Shown: positions 8,792 to 19,797, numbered from the stretch's first letter. The stretch is DNA of 64,000 nt from Oscillospiraceae bacterium (GCA_015068935.1 SVJO01000004.1:1-64000); one strand, 5' to 3'. A program made the numbers and translations. Notes: a model not told the origin generated them from the letters alone.

Positions 8792-11245
8792 ATGAAGATT
8801 GTATTTTCAACAAAAAATGTAAACCGTGCATCTTTCCTTGATACATGTCGCTATGCCTATGATTATGGTTTTTCAGGATTTGAAATATATGATGCTTTAA
8901 AGGAGCGCGCTCAGCACCATGACAGCTATTTGCGTCGCGAGAGAACATCGGATGCAAAAAGGAAGCTTATTAACCGCAACCTTTCAGTTCCTGCACTCCG
9001 TATGCCCTATCCGATAGAGAGCGACGACATAACAGCTGATATAGTTTCAAAATATATAGATATCGCAGCAAATGCAGGTGTTAAAAATATAATTGTGCGT
9101 GTTGAAAAAGAAATATCTTTTGATATATTAAAAGACAAACTTTCAGACGCAATAAAACGTGCCGAAAAATCTGATGTCGGAATTTTGTTTGAAACTGTGG
9201 GATATCTTTCTGACACACAAAAAGTTATTGATATTATTAACTATTTCTCATCTGCGGTAATTGGTGCATCGTGGAATGTAAGAGGAACATATTTTGGTGC
9301 AGGAGAAACAGCAGAGACAACAATTAAAACACTTGGAGCATATATAAAATACGTGCGTCTGGGTGACATGAAAAATGGAAAAACAGTTTTAATAGGGGAA
9401 GGCGAGCTTCCTGTAGAAAACTTAATCAAGGCGCTCTCTTCACTTAATTTTGATGGCTTTATCTGTGCTGCATGGAATGAGGACATTAATGATGCAGATA
9501 TCGTGCTGACTCATTTTGTAAATTATATTGCATCTCTTAAACGCGAAAAGAAAACGTATGACAAGGTATACTATAACAGAGCAAAAACAGGGACATTTGT
9601 ATGGAGGAAATATGATGTTATAGATGCAACATTTTCTGATGTGCTTGATAAAATGGCAGAAAAATATCCTGACCAGTATGCATTTAAATATCCGACACTT
9701 GATTATACAAGAACATATGAACAGTTCAGGCGCGATGTTGATGAGTGTGCCGCAGCCCTTATTTCAATTGGTGTAAAAGCAGGTGACCATGTTGCAGTAT
9801 GGGCAACAAATGTGCCTGAGTGGTTTATCACATTCTGGGCTACCACGAAAATCGGTGCAGTGCTTGTTACTGTAAATACGGCATATAAAATCCATGAGAT
9901 TGAATATCTTCTAAAGCAGTCAGACACACATACTCTTGTCATGATTGAGTACTGTAAGGATATTAACTATAAAGAAATTATCTCAGAGCTTTGTCCTGAG
10001 CTGAAAAATATCACACCGGGAGAGGCACTTTATTCAAAAAAACTTCCCTTCCTTCGCAATGTAGTAACAGTTGGCTTTTCAATGGACGGCTGTCTTACAT
10101 GGGAACAGATGCTTTCGCGGTCTTCCATGATTCCGCGTGAGGAAGTGAGAAGGCGTGCATCATTGGTTAAGCCTGATGATGTGTGTAATATGCAATATAC
10201 ATCAGGAACTACAGGATTTCCCAAAGGTGTTATGCTGACACATAGAAATATCGTAAACAACGGCAAAACTATTGGTGACAGAATGGACTTATCAACAGCT
10301 GACCGTATGATGATTCAGGTGCCGATGTTCCATTGTTTTGGAATGGTTCTTTCAATGACATCTATGATGACTCATGGCGGAACACTTTGTCCTATTCCGT
10401 ATTTTTCACCAAAATCGTCGCTTGCCTGTGTAAATGACGAACGAATAACATGCTTTAACGGAGTTCCCACAATGTTTATCGCAATGTTTAATCACGCTGA
10501 TTTTGCAAAGACAGATTTCTCATATATGAGAACTGGAATTATGGCGGGTGCAAACTGTCCTGCAGATTTAATGAGACGTGCAGCAGACGAAATGAATATG
10601 CGTGAAATCATATCGGTTTACGGCCAGACTGAAGCATCTCCCGGATGTACTATGGGAGAGGTTAACGAGGATATTGACCATCGTGTTGAAACAGTCGGAA
10701 GTGCTTTTCCTGGGGTAGAGTGTAAAATCATTGACCCTGAAACAGGCGAGGAACTTCCAGATGGTCAAAGCGGAGAATTTGTGGCTCGCGGCTTTAACAT
10801 CATGAAAGGTTATTATAAAATGCCTGAGGCAACTGCACAGGCTATAGATGCTGATGGCTGGCTTCATTCAGGGGATATTTGCATGAGAACTCCTGACGGA
10901 TATTTTAAAGTAACGGGCAGACTTAAAGACATGATTATCCGCGGTGGCGAAAATCTGTATCCGCGTGAAATAGAGGAATTTTATCTGACAAACCCAAAAG
11001 TGCGTGATGTTCAGGTTGTTGGTGTGCCTGATGAAAAATATGGTGAGGAATGTTGTGCATGGATTATTCTTCATAAGGGCGAGACAGCAGACGAAAATGA
11101 AATGAGAGAATTCGGGAATGCATATATTGCACGTCATAAAGTTCCGAGATACTTCTTGTTTGTTAATGAATTTCCTATGAATGCAGCAGGAAAAATATTA
11201 AAATATAAAATGCGTGATGAGTCAAAAGAAATTTTAGGGCTCTAA
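8792..11245 (+). CDS. Fusion: N-terminal xylose-isomerase-like TIM barrel plus C-terminal AMP-forming acyl-CoA ligase
   Basis: First ~265 aa resemble sugar isomerase/AP endonuclease 2-type barrels (GILFETVG..., GEGELPVENLIKALSSLNFDGF); the remainder carries YTSGTTGFPKGVMLTHRN, GQTEASPG, SGDICMRTPDGYFKVTGRLKDMIIRGGENLYP and AAGKILKYKM. Confidence 0.88.
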   Translation: MKIVFSTKNVNRASFLDTCRYAYDYGFSGFEIYDALKERAQHHDSYLRRERTSDAKRKLINRNLSVPALRMPYPIESDDITADIVSKYIDIAANAGVKNIIVRVEKEISFDILKDKLSDAIKRAEKSDVGILFETVGYLSDTQKVIDIINYFSSAVIGASWNVRGTYFGAGETAETTIKTLGAYIKYVRLGDMKNGKTVLIGEGELPVENLIKALSSLNFDGFICAAWNEDINDADIVLTHFVNYIASLKREKKTYDKVYYNRAKTGTFVWRKYDVIDATFSDVLDKMAEKYPDQYAFKYPTLDYTRTYEQFRRDVDECAAALISIGVKAGDHVAVWATNVPEWFITFWATTKIGAVLVTVNTAYKIHEIEYLLKQSDTHTLVMIEYCKDINYKEIISELCPELKNITPGEALYSKKLPFLRNVVTVGFSMDGCLTWEQMLSRSSMIPREEVRRRASLVKPDDVCNMQYTSGTTGFPKGVMLTHRNIVNNGKTIGDRMDLSTADRMMIQVPMFHCFGMVLSMTSMMTHGGTLCPIPYFSPKSSLACVNDERITCFNGVPTMFIAMFNHADFAKTDFSYMRTGIMAGANCPADLMRRAADEMNMREIISVYGQTEASPGCTMGEVNEDIDHRVETVGSAFPGVECKIIDPETGEELPDGQSGEFVARGFNIMKGYYKMPEATAQAIDADGWLHSGDICMRTPDGYFKVTGRLKDMIIRGGENLYPREIEEFYLTNPKVRDVQVVGVPDEKYGEECCAWIILHKGETADENEMREFGNAYIARHKVPRYFLFVNEFPMNAAGKILKYKMRDESKEILGL

Positions 11246-11270
11246 AAAACAGAAAAAATTTAAAAAACTA

Positions 11271-11299
11271 TTGACAATTTAATTTACAAGGTGTATAAT
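11271..11299 (+). promoter_or_regulatory. Promoter of T-box 2 (TTGACA-N17-TATAAT)
   Basis: TTGACA 11271-11276, TATAAT 11294-11299. Confidence 0.8.
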
Positions 11300-11309
11300 A
11301 AATTAAAAT

Positions 11310-11590
11310 TTGAATATCACAAAGAACAACTATGACGAAGACGGTCGGATTGCGTAGCTTATAGAGAGTTGCCGGTTGCTGCGAGGCAATAGTGAAGCTT
11401 TCCAATGACTTATCACTTCTGAGTTGGGGGACCGAAAGGCTTATGCTCAGTAGACTCCTTCCGTAATGCTGCGTAAAAGCAAAAGGCTTGTTAGAGCCTG
11501 GTAAGTGACGAAATTTACTTTTCGTAATTTGAGTGGTACCGCGGGTTTAATAGCTCGTCTCAAAGATAATTTTGAGACGGGTTTTTTTGT
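11310..11590 (+). ncRNA. T-box leader, branched-chain amino acid type (specifier probably CUU at 11409-11411; AUC at 11412-11414 possible)
   Basis: GAGTGGTACCGCGG at 11531-11544; distal TTGCCGGTTGCTGCGAGGCAA; terminator CGTCTCAAAgataatTTTGAGACG followed by a T-tract. Confidence 0.92.
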
Positions 11591-11651
11591 TTTATTCAAA
11601 GCCGTAGAATATAGTTTCAATAGAAACTGACGGAAAAGAAAGGAGACAAAA

Positions 11652-13955
11652 ATGGAGTACAATTTAAAAGAGGTTGCGGGCAGGATTAAAGACCTGCGCG
11701 AAGCAAAAGGCTATACACCAGACGAGCTTGCAAAGCTAACAGGTGTGTCTTTAGAGGACTATAAAATTTTAGAAGAGGGTGAAACAGATTTCAGTTTCAC
11801 ATTTATCTACAAATGCGCTAAAGCATGCGGAGTTGAGGTTGTTGATATTTTAGAGGGAACAAGCACAACTCTTACTTCTTTTGATATTACCAGAAAAGGC
11901 GAGGGACTCAAAATTATAAAAAGGCAGGGAGTTGTTTACAACAACTTAGCACCCAAGTTTAAAGGAAAACTTGCAGAACCGTTCTTGGTTAAGTTTCCAT
12001 ATCTTGAAGAAGAACAGAATGAACCCATTAAGCTTAGCTCTCATAATGGTCAGGAATTTGACGTTATTGTTAAGGGCTCACTAAAGGTTCAGGTTGGAAG
12101 TCATATTGAGATTCTTAATGAGGGCGACTCGATTTTTTATAACAGCAGTATTCCCCATGGCATGATTGCAGCAAGCGAGGGCGGATGTGAATTCCATGCT
12201 GTTGTATTAAATCCGCACGACGGACGTTTAGGCGACGAGTACCCTGAGGCTCCCTTTATAGCTGCAAAGACTGCTACGGCAGAAAACAGGACTGAAACGA
12301 CGGTTGCTGATAAATTTATCGAATCATCTTATGATGAAAACGGGGTATTCAGCGGTATCAAATTCAAAAATGACGATAAATTCAACTTTGCATTTGACTG
12401 TGTTGATAGCATAGCCGAAAAAAATCCTGATAAGCTCGCTATGATGTGGGTTGCAAATGATAAGACAGACCGAAAATTTACTTTTAGCGATATGAAGAAA
12501 TATTCAAACAAAACAGCTAACTATTTTGAATCGCTAGGCATTAAAAAAGGCGATACAGTTATGCTTGTTTTAAAGCGCCACTATCAGTTTTGGTTCTGTA
12601 TGCTTGCACTTCATAAAATCGGTGCCATTGCAATTCCTGCTACAAATCAGTTGGTTGAACATGATTTTACATACAGATATAAGGCGGCTAAAGTAAAGGC
12701 AATTGTTTGTACGGCAGACGGTGATGTATCAGAAGAAGCTGAAAAGGCTGCCGCACAATTCCCCGAAATGGTTAAAATTCTTGTAGGCGGCAAAAGGGAA
12801 GGCTGGAAAGATTTTAATGTAGAAATGGAGCGCTTTAGCACGCATTATTACCGCACAGAGAACACTCCGTGCGGAGATGACCCTATGCTGATGTTATTTA
12901 CCTCGGGAACAACAGGATATCCGCGTATTGCAACACATTCATATAAATATGCACTCGGTCATTATCCGACTGCTAAACACTGGCACAATGTAAACCCCGA
13001 CGGACTTCACTTCACAATTTCAGACACAGGCTGGGGAAAAGCACTGTGGGGCAAATTATACGGACAATGGCTTTGCGAAGCTGGAATATTTACATATGAT
13101 TTTGACAGATTTCATTCAGAGGATATTCTTCCCCTATTTAAAAAATATAATATCACAACATTCTGCGCACCGCCTACAATGTACCGTTTCTTCATTAAAG
13201 AAGACCTGTCAAAGTATGACTTATCTTCAATTGAATACGCAACAACAGCAGGTGAAGCGCTTAATCCTGAGGTTTTCAACCAGTTTAAAAAGGCAACTGG
13301 CTTAACAATCATGGAAGGTTTCGGTCAGACGGAAACAACTCTCTCAATTGCAAATTTTGTTGGGTCTACACCCAAAATCGGCTCTATGGGAAGACCAAGT
13401 CCGCTTTATGATGTTGTTATTTTGGATGCAGACGGAAATGAATGTAAGACAGGGGATACAGGTGAAATCTGTATTCGTGTAAAAGACGAAGTACCTTGCG
13501 GACTCTTTATCGGCTATTACCTTGATGAAGAAAAAACAAACGAGGTATGGTATGATGGATACTATCATACAGGAGACCAGGCAACAATGGACGAAGACGG
13601 ATATCTTTGGTATGTAGGACGTATTGATGACGTTATTAAATCGTCAGGTTATCGTATCGGACCGTTTGAGATTGAAAGTGTTATCATGGAGCTTCCTTAT
13701 GTTTTGGAATGTGCAATAACACCTGTTCCCGATGAAGTGCGCGGACAGATTGTAAAAGCGACTATAGTTTTGACAAAAGGCACTGAAGGAACAGATGAAC
13801 TCAAATGCGAAATTCAGGAATATGTTAAAACACATACTGCACCATACAAATATCCCAGAATTGTTGAATTTGTAGATGAGCTTCCAAAGACCATAAGCGG
13901 TAAAGTAAGACGCGTGGAGATTCGCAAGAATGATTTAGAAAAAATGAATAAGTAA
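11652..13955 (+). CDS. Fusion: XRE-type HTH plus cupin plus AMP-forming acyl-CoA synthetase (ACSM/acetyl-CoA synthetase-like)
   Basis: MEYNLKEVAGRIKDLREAKGYTPDELAKLTGVSLEDYKILEEGE (HTH); NGQEFDVIVKGSLKVQVGSHIEILNEGDSIFYNSSIPHGMIA (cupin); FTSGTTGYPRIATHS, GEGFGQTE-type region and ELPKTISGKVRRVEIR (ligase). Confidence 0.9.
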   Translation: MEYNLKEVAGRIKDLREAKGYTPDELAKLTGVSLEDYKILEEGETDFSFTFIYKCAKACGVEVVDILEGTSTTLTSFDITRKGEGLKIIKRQGVVYNNLAPKFKGKLAEPFLVKFPYLEEEQNEPIKLSSHNGQEFDVIVKGSLKVQVGSHIEILNEGDSIFYNSSIPHGMIAASEGGCEFHAVVLNPHDGRLGDEYPEAPFIAAKTATAENRTETTVADKFIESSYDENGVFSGIKFKNDDKFNFAFDCVDSIAEKNPDKLAMMWVANDKTDRKFTFSDMKKYSNKTANYFESLGIKKGDTVMLVLKRHYQFWFCMLALHKIGAIAIPATNQLVEHDFTYRYKAAKVKAIVCTADGDVSEEAEKAAAQFPEMVKILVGGKREGWKDFNVEMERFSTHYYRTENTPCGDDPMLMLFTSGTTGYPRIATHSYKYALGHYPTAKHWHNVNPDGLHFTISDTGWGKALWGKLYGQWLCEAGIFTYDFDRFHSEDILPLFKKYNITTFCAPPTMYRFFIKEDLSKYDLSSIEYATTAGEALNPEVFNQFKKATGLTIMEGFGQTETTLSIANFVGSTPKIGSMGRPSPLYDVVILDADGNECKTGDTGEICIRVKDEVPCGLFIGYYLDEEKTNEVWYDGYYHTGDQATMDEDGYLWYVGRIDDVIKSSGYRIGPFEIESVIMELPYVLECAITPVPDEVRGQIVKATIVLTKGTEGTDELKCEIQEYVKTHTAPYKYPRIVEFVDELPKTISGKVRRVEIRKNDLEKMNK

Positions 13956-13964
13956 ATATTTTAT

Positions 13965-14276
13965 CAAAAACGAAGGCAAATTGGCCACCACCACATAAGG
14001 AAGTGTTGGTTTCGAAGCCATATTTTCAGTTTGTACTATGTCAAAAAATGCCGAAATGCTGACACATTACGGCATTTTTGTTCCTTGTCTAATTCTAAAA
14101 ATATGAAATTCAAAACTGCACCGCATCCTAAAATCAAGATTTTTGGATGAAGTTTAAGGCAAAGAAGTCCCATAATCCTGACGGATATGGGACTTCTTTA
14201 ACGTAGAAATTCACCGAAAATACGATTTTAGGACAATACTTCCTTATGTGGTGGTGGCCTTATGCTTTCGTTTTTG
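13965..14276. mobile_element. MITE-like non-coding element with 42-43 nt terminal inverted repeats and internal hairpins
   Basis: CAAAAACGAAGGCAAATTGGCCACCACCACATAAGGAAGTGTT (13965-14007) is nearly the reverse complement of AATACTTCCTTATGTGGTGGTGGCCTTATGCTTTCGTTTTTG (14235-14276); no plausible ORF inside. Confidence 0.75.
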
Positions 14277-14289
14277 TTTTTACGTATAT

Positions 14290-14325
14290 AAAAAGGTTGT
14301 AGCATTAGCTACAACCTTTTTATTT
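14290..14325 (-). terminator. Terminator of groESL
   Basis: Perfect 14-bp stem AAAAAGGTTGTAGC-atta-GCTACAACCTTTTT. Confidence 0.85.
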
Positions 14326-14338
14326 CCTTAATTATCTA

Positions 14339-16303
<1,965 letters not shown>

Positions 16304-16336
16304 TTACAAGTTCATCAGGCAGTTGCCTTTTGTTTG

Positions 16337-16363
16337 TTAGCACTCTTGTTTCGTGAGTGCTAA
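16337..16363 (-). promoter_or_regulatory. CIRCE operator upstream of groES-groEL
   Basis: TTAGCACTC-N9-GAGTGCTAA, perfect. Confidence 0.96.
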
Positions 16364-16590
16364 TTCTTCTATTATATTACTAGTAATTGGTTTTTTTAGC
16401 AAATAATATGATGCATTAAAAAATGAAAATATATTAAATATACTTTGATTTGCTTTGAAATGCTTTAAAAAGCTCTATTTTTCTATATTTAAACAATTGG
16501 TAAAAAATAATTAAAAATTTGTACACAAATAATTGAAATACAGGAGCTTTTATGATAATATAGAAAAAAATATTCTAAGGAAAAAGAAGC

Positions 16591-17817
16591 ATGAACAAGT
16601 ATGATGTAATCGTGATTGGCGGTGGAGCGGCAGGTATGATTGCCGCGGGCAGAGCCGCAAGCATGGGCAAAAAGGTGCTTTTAGTTGAAAAAAACGAGAA
16701 GCTGGGCAAAAAAGTTTATATAACAGGAAAAGGTAGATGCAATGTAACAAACTCTGCCGACCTTGACGACATGATAAAGTGTATTCCTGTAAACGGGAGG
16801 TTTATGTACAGTGCACTTTCTAAATTTTCCAACTGGGATTTAATCGCACTTTTGTATGAAAACGGCACTCCCACAAAGGAAGAACGCGGCGGAAGAATGT
16901 TTCCCGAAAGCGATAAATCTTCTGATATAATAAAAGCTCTGTCAAAGTATGCTTTAGGCGACAATGTATTGCTTTTGCACGGAGAAGTTTTAGGACTTAT
17001 TATAAATGATAAAAAAGTGCTTGGTGTTGAGCTTAAATCAGGCGATAAGATTTTAGCTGATAAAGTCATTGTTGCAACAGGAGGAAAGAGCTATCCGCAG
17101 ACGGGTTCAACAGGCGACGGATACAGGTTTGCCCGCCTGGCAGGACATACTGTGGTTAAGCCCAAGGCAGCCTTGGTTCCTCTTGTAACAAAAGAGAAGT
17201 GGATTTCAAATCTTCAGGGGTTGTCTTTAAAAAATATCGGAATTGAAGTAACAGAAAACGGGAAAACGATATATGAGGATTTTGGAGAAATGCTGTTTAC
17301 TCATTTTGGTTTATCAGGCCCTGTAATTTTATCTTCAAGTATTCATATGTCAAATTTTAAGGATAATGAATATAAGGTGAAAATAGATTTAAAACCAGCG
17401 CTTTCTTTTGAAACTCTTGATAAAAGACTTTTAAGAGAGTTTGCTGAAACTAAAAATAAGGACTATGCAAACAGCCTAGATTCTCTCCTTCCCAAAAAAC
17501 TTATTCCTGTAATTATTCGTGAGTCGGGAATCAATCCGAGAAAAAAGGTAAACGAAATTACAAAGGAAGAGCGCCAAAGGCTTTGTAATCTTTTAAAATC
17601 ATTTGAATTTACTGTGACGGGCTTGAGGCCCATTGAGGAAGCAATCGTCACATCAGGCGGAGTCTCAGTAGGCGAGATTAATCCAAAAACTATGGAATCG
17701 AAAATTGTAGAAGGCTTATTTTTTGCAGGCGAGGTAATAGATGTTTGCGCATACACAGGAGGATACAATCTTCAAATTGCATTTTCTACGGGATATGTTG
17801 CAGGGAGCGAGGAATAA
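16591..17817 (+). CDS. HI0933/BaiN-family FAD-dependent oxidoreductase
   Basis: MNKYDVIVIGGGAAGMIAAGRAASMGKKVLLVEKNEKLGKKVYITGKGRCNVTN and C-terminal GYNLQIAFSTGYVAG. Confidence 0.93.
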   Translation: MNKYDVIVIGGGAAGMIAAGRAASMGKKVLLVEKNEKLGKKVYITGKGRCNVTNSADLDDMIKCIPVNGRFMYSALSKFSNWDLIALLYENGTPTKEERGGRMFPESDKSSDIIKALSKYALGDNVLLLHGEVLGLIINDKKVLGVELKSGDKILADKVIVATGGKSYPQTGSTGDGYRFARLAGHTVVKPKAALVPLVTKEKWISNLQGLSLKNIGIEVTENGKTIYEDFGEMLFTHFGLSGPVILSSSIHMSNFKDNEYKVKIDLKPALSFETLDKRLLREFAETKNKDYANSLDSLLPKKLIPVIIRESGINPRKKVNEITKEERQRLCNLLKSFEFTVTGLRPIEEAIVTSGGVSVGEINPKTMESKIVEGLFFAGEVIDVCAYTGGYNLQIAFSTGYVAGSEE

Positions 17818-17820
17818 AAT

Positions 17821-17868
17821 AAAAAGGCAGTTTTTTTACAAATAAAAAAACCGCCTTTTATTTTTTGC
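17821..17868. terminator. Bidirectional intrinsic terminator between convergent genes
   Basis: AAAAAGGCaGTTTTTTT-acaaat-AAAAAAACcGCCTTTT with A/T tracts. Confidence 0.75.
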
Positions 17869-17878
17869 TTTTAAGTTG

Positions 17879-18535
17879 TTATTTTCCTATGGGACAGACT
17901 TTCATGCATATTCCGCAAACAACACCGCGGCCTATATGCTGGAATTTCTCTTTCATGAATTTACTGCAGGCAAGCGCATCAATTATCGGAGTCTCAGGGC
18001 TGTCAAATGAAAATTCACGTCCTGAAAGAGCCATTGCAGGACATTCATTAACACAGATATTACATCCGACACACGCCCCTTTATATATCTGTTCATTAAA
18101 ACCCTGCGATAAATCACAGTCAGTTATGATGGTCCCAAGTCTTACGCGCGGACCGAATTTTTGAGATAAGAAAAGTGCATTTTTGCCAATTGTGCCAAGA
18201 CCTGCTTTAACTGCCTGCATTTTATGTGATAAAAGTCCCTTTGTTCCATTTATAGACTGAGAGGCTGCAACAGGGACATAACGGTATCCATTTTGTTCTA
18301 AAAGCAGGCCTATTCTCAGCAGAACATGGTCGATAAAAGCATTTACTGTTCTGTAGTGATGGAAATATGTATGAGTGGGTGCATCATCTATAGCATCAAT
18401 AACTGCATCAGAGAGCTTTACTACAATACTTATACTGTTATTTAAACCTTCATATTCCTTTAGAGGTTCGCACGGAGCAAAGCCTATATCAGACACCCCC
18501 AGAGAAAGTGCAAGATTTTTAATTTTTTCAATCAT
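17879..18535 (-). CDS. Epoxyqueuosine reductase-like double 4Fe-4S cluster protein
   Basis: GTIGKNALFLSQKFGPRVRLGTIITD, CVGCNICVNECPAMALSG, CGICMKVCPIGK; short, without a HEAT-repeat tail. Confidence 0.75.
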   Translation of the reverse strand: MIEKIKNLALSLGVSDIGFAPCEPLKEYEGLNNSISIVVKLSDAVIDAIDDAPTHTYFHHYRTVNAFIDHVLLRIGLLLEQNGYRYVPVAASQSINGTKGLLSHKMQAVKAGLGTIGKNALFLSQKFGPRVRLGTIITDCDLSQGFNEQIYKGACVGCNICVNECPAMALSGREFSFDSPETPIIDALACSKFMKEKFQHIGRGVVCGICMKVCPIGK

Positions 18536-18691
18536 TGTTTCACGTCCTTTTCACACAAATTTTACCACACTTTACGTATAAGAACAATTGTTTTTGCCAA
18601 AAATTTAAAAAAATATCAAATAATACTTGCTTTTTTTACCGTTTTAATTTAAACTATATATAGAGAAAAAAGAAACTTTTGGAGGTAACTT

Positions 18692-19249
18692 ATGATTTCA
18701 GCTGGTGATTTTAGAAACGGTATTACATTTGAATTTGAAGGAAACGTATATCAGATAGTGGAGTTTCAGCATGTTAAACCCGGTAAAGGTGCTGCATTTG
18801 TAAGAACAAAGCTAAAAAATGTTATAACAGGTTCTGTTGTAGAAAAAACTTTCCGTCCTACAGAAAAAATGCCAAAAGCGCATATTGAAAGAAAGAATAT
18901 GGCATACTCTTATAATGACGGAGATTTATATTATTTCATGGATAACGAAACATTTGACATGATGCCGCTCGGTGAAGATGCTTTGGGCGATGCACTTAAA
19001 TATGTGACAGAAAACATGAATGTGACAGTTCTCTCATACAAGGGAAACGTGTTTGGTGTAGAACCTCCGACATTTGTTGAGCTTGAGATAGCGGAGACTG
19101 AGCCCGGTGTTAAGGGTGACACAGCAACAGGCGCTACTAAGCCTGCAACACTTGAGACAGGTGCAACTATCAACGTTCCGCTCTTTGTTAATCAGGGAGA
19201 CAGAATCAGAGTTGATACAAGAACAGGCGAATACATGGAAAGAGTTTAA
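18692..19249 (+). CDS. efp: Translation elongation factor P
   Basis: [47 protein letters not shown]. Confidence 0.98.
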   Translation: MISAGDFRNGITFEFEGNVYQIVEFQHVKPGKGAAFVRTKLKNVITGSVVEKTFRPTEKMPKAHIERKNMAYSYNDGDLYYFMDNETFDMMPLGEDALGDALKYVTENMNVTVLSYKGNVFGVEPPTFVELEIAETEPGVKGDTATGATKPATLETGATINVPLFVNQGDRIRVDTRTGEYMERV

Positions 19250-19297
19250 TCTCTAATTTTGCGAAAGGAGAGGCAAAAATTTTTGCCAAAGTGACTT

Positions 19298-19747
19298 ATG
19301 GGATATTTGACAGAGAAGGTTTCTTATTTAAAGGGACTTGCTGATGGAATGAAAATTGATGATTCTACAAATGAGGGAAAGCTTTTTACAAACATTCTTG
19401 ATGTTTTGGAAGAGATCTCTTCAAGTCTTGAAGATTTAAATGAGGAAGTAATTGAGAGTGAAGCAAGAATTGATGAGCTTGAAGAATTTTCAGCTGATCT
19501 TTTAGATGAACTTGAAGATTGCGATTGCGACGATTATGACTGTGATTGTGATGATTGTGATTGCGAGTATGATGAAGACGAAGAAGATATTGATTTTTAT
19601 GAGGTAGAATGTCCTTCATGTAAAGAAAAAGTATATTTTGATGAGGATATGTTAGACGAAGGCGAGATTTATTGCCCCAACTGCGAGGAAAAAATCGAAA
19701 TTGAATTTGAATGCGATTGCGATTGTGATTGTGGCTGCGAGGACTAA
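19298..19747 (+). CDS. Small CD1247-like protein with Asp/Cys-rich repeats flanking a zinc-ribbon-like motif
   Basis: MGYLTEKVSYLKGLADGMKIDDSTNEGKLFTNILDVLEEIS...; DCDCDDYDCDCDDCDCEYD; CPSCKEK...CPNCEEK; CDCDCDCGCED. Confidence 0.75.
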   Translation: MGYLTEKVSYLKGLADGMKIDDSTNEGKLFTNILDVLEEISSSLEDLNEEVIESEARIDELEEFSADLLDELEDCDCDDYDCDCDDCDCEYDEDEEDIDFYEVECPSCKEKVYFDEDMLDEGEIYCPNCEEKIEIEFECDCDCDCGCED

Positions 19748-19760
19748 TTAAAACTATAAA

Positions 19761-19797
19761 AGCCGTGGTTATTGATTTAACCACGGCTCTTTTTTTT
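19761..19797. terminator. Intrinsic terminator
   Basis: AGCCGTGGTT-attgattt-AACCACGGCT followed by T8. Confidence 0.85.

Noticed and set aside
11447-11662. 71-aa minus-strand ORF over T-box 2
   Set aside because: Lies across a clearly structured T-box leader; chance ORF.
19518-19566. GATTGYGAY repeats considered as CRISPR or non-coding microsatellite
   Set aside because: Repeats are in frame within a CDS and encode Asp-Cys; no spacer-repeat structure.
19386-19784. 132-aa minus-strand ORF rich in His/Asn/Arg
   Set aside because: Mirror of the Asp/Cys repeat region of the plus-strand gene; composition artefact of the GATTGCGATTGT repeats.
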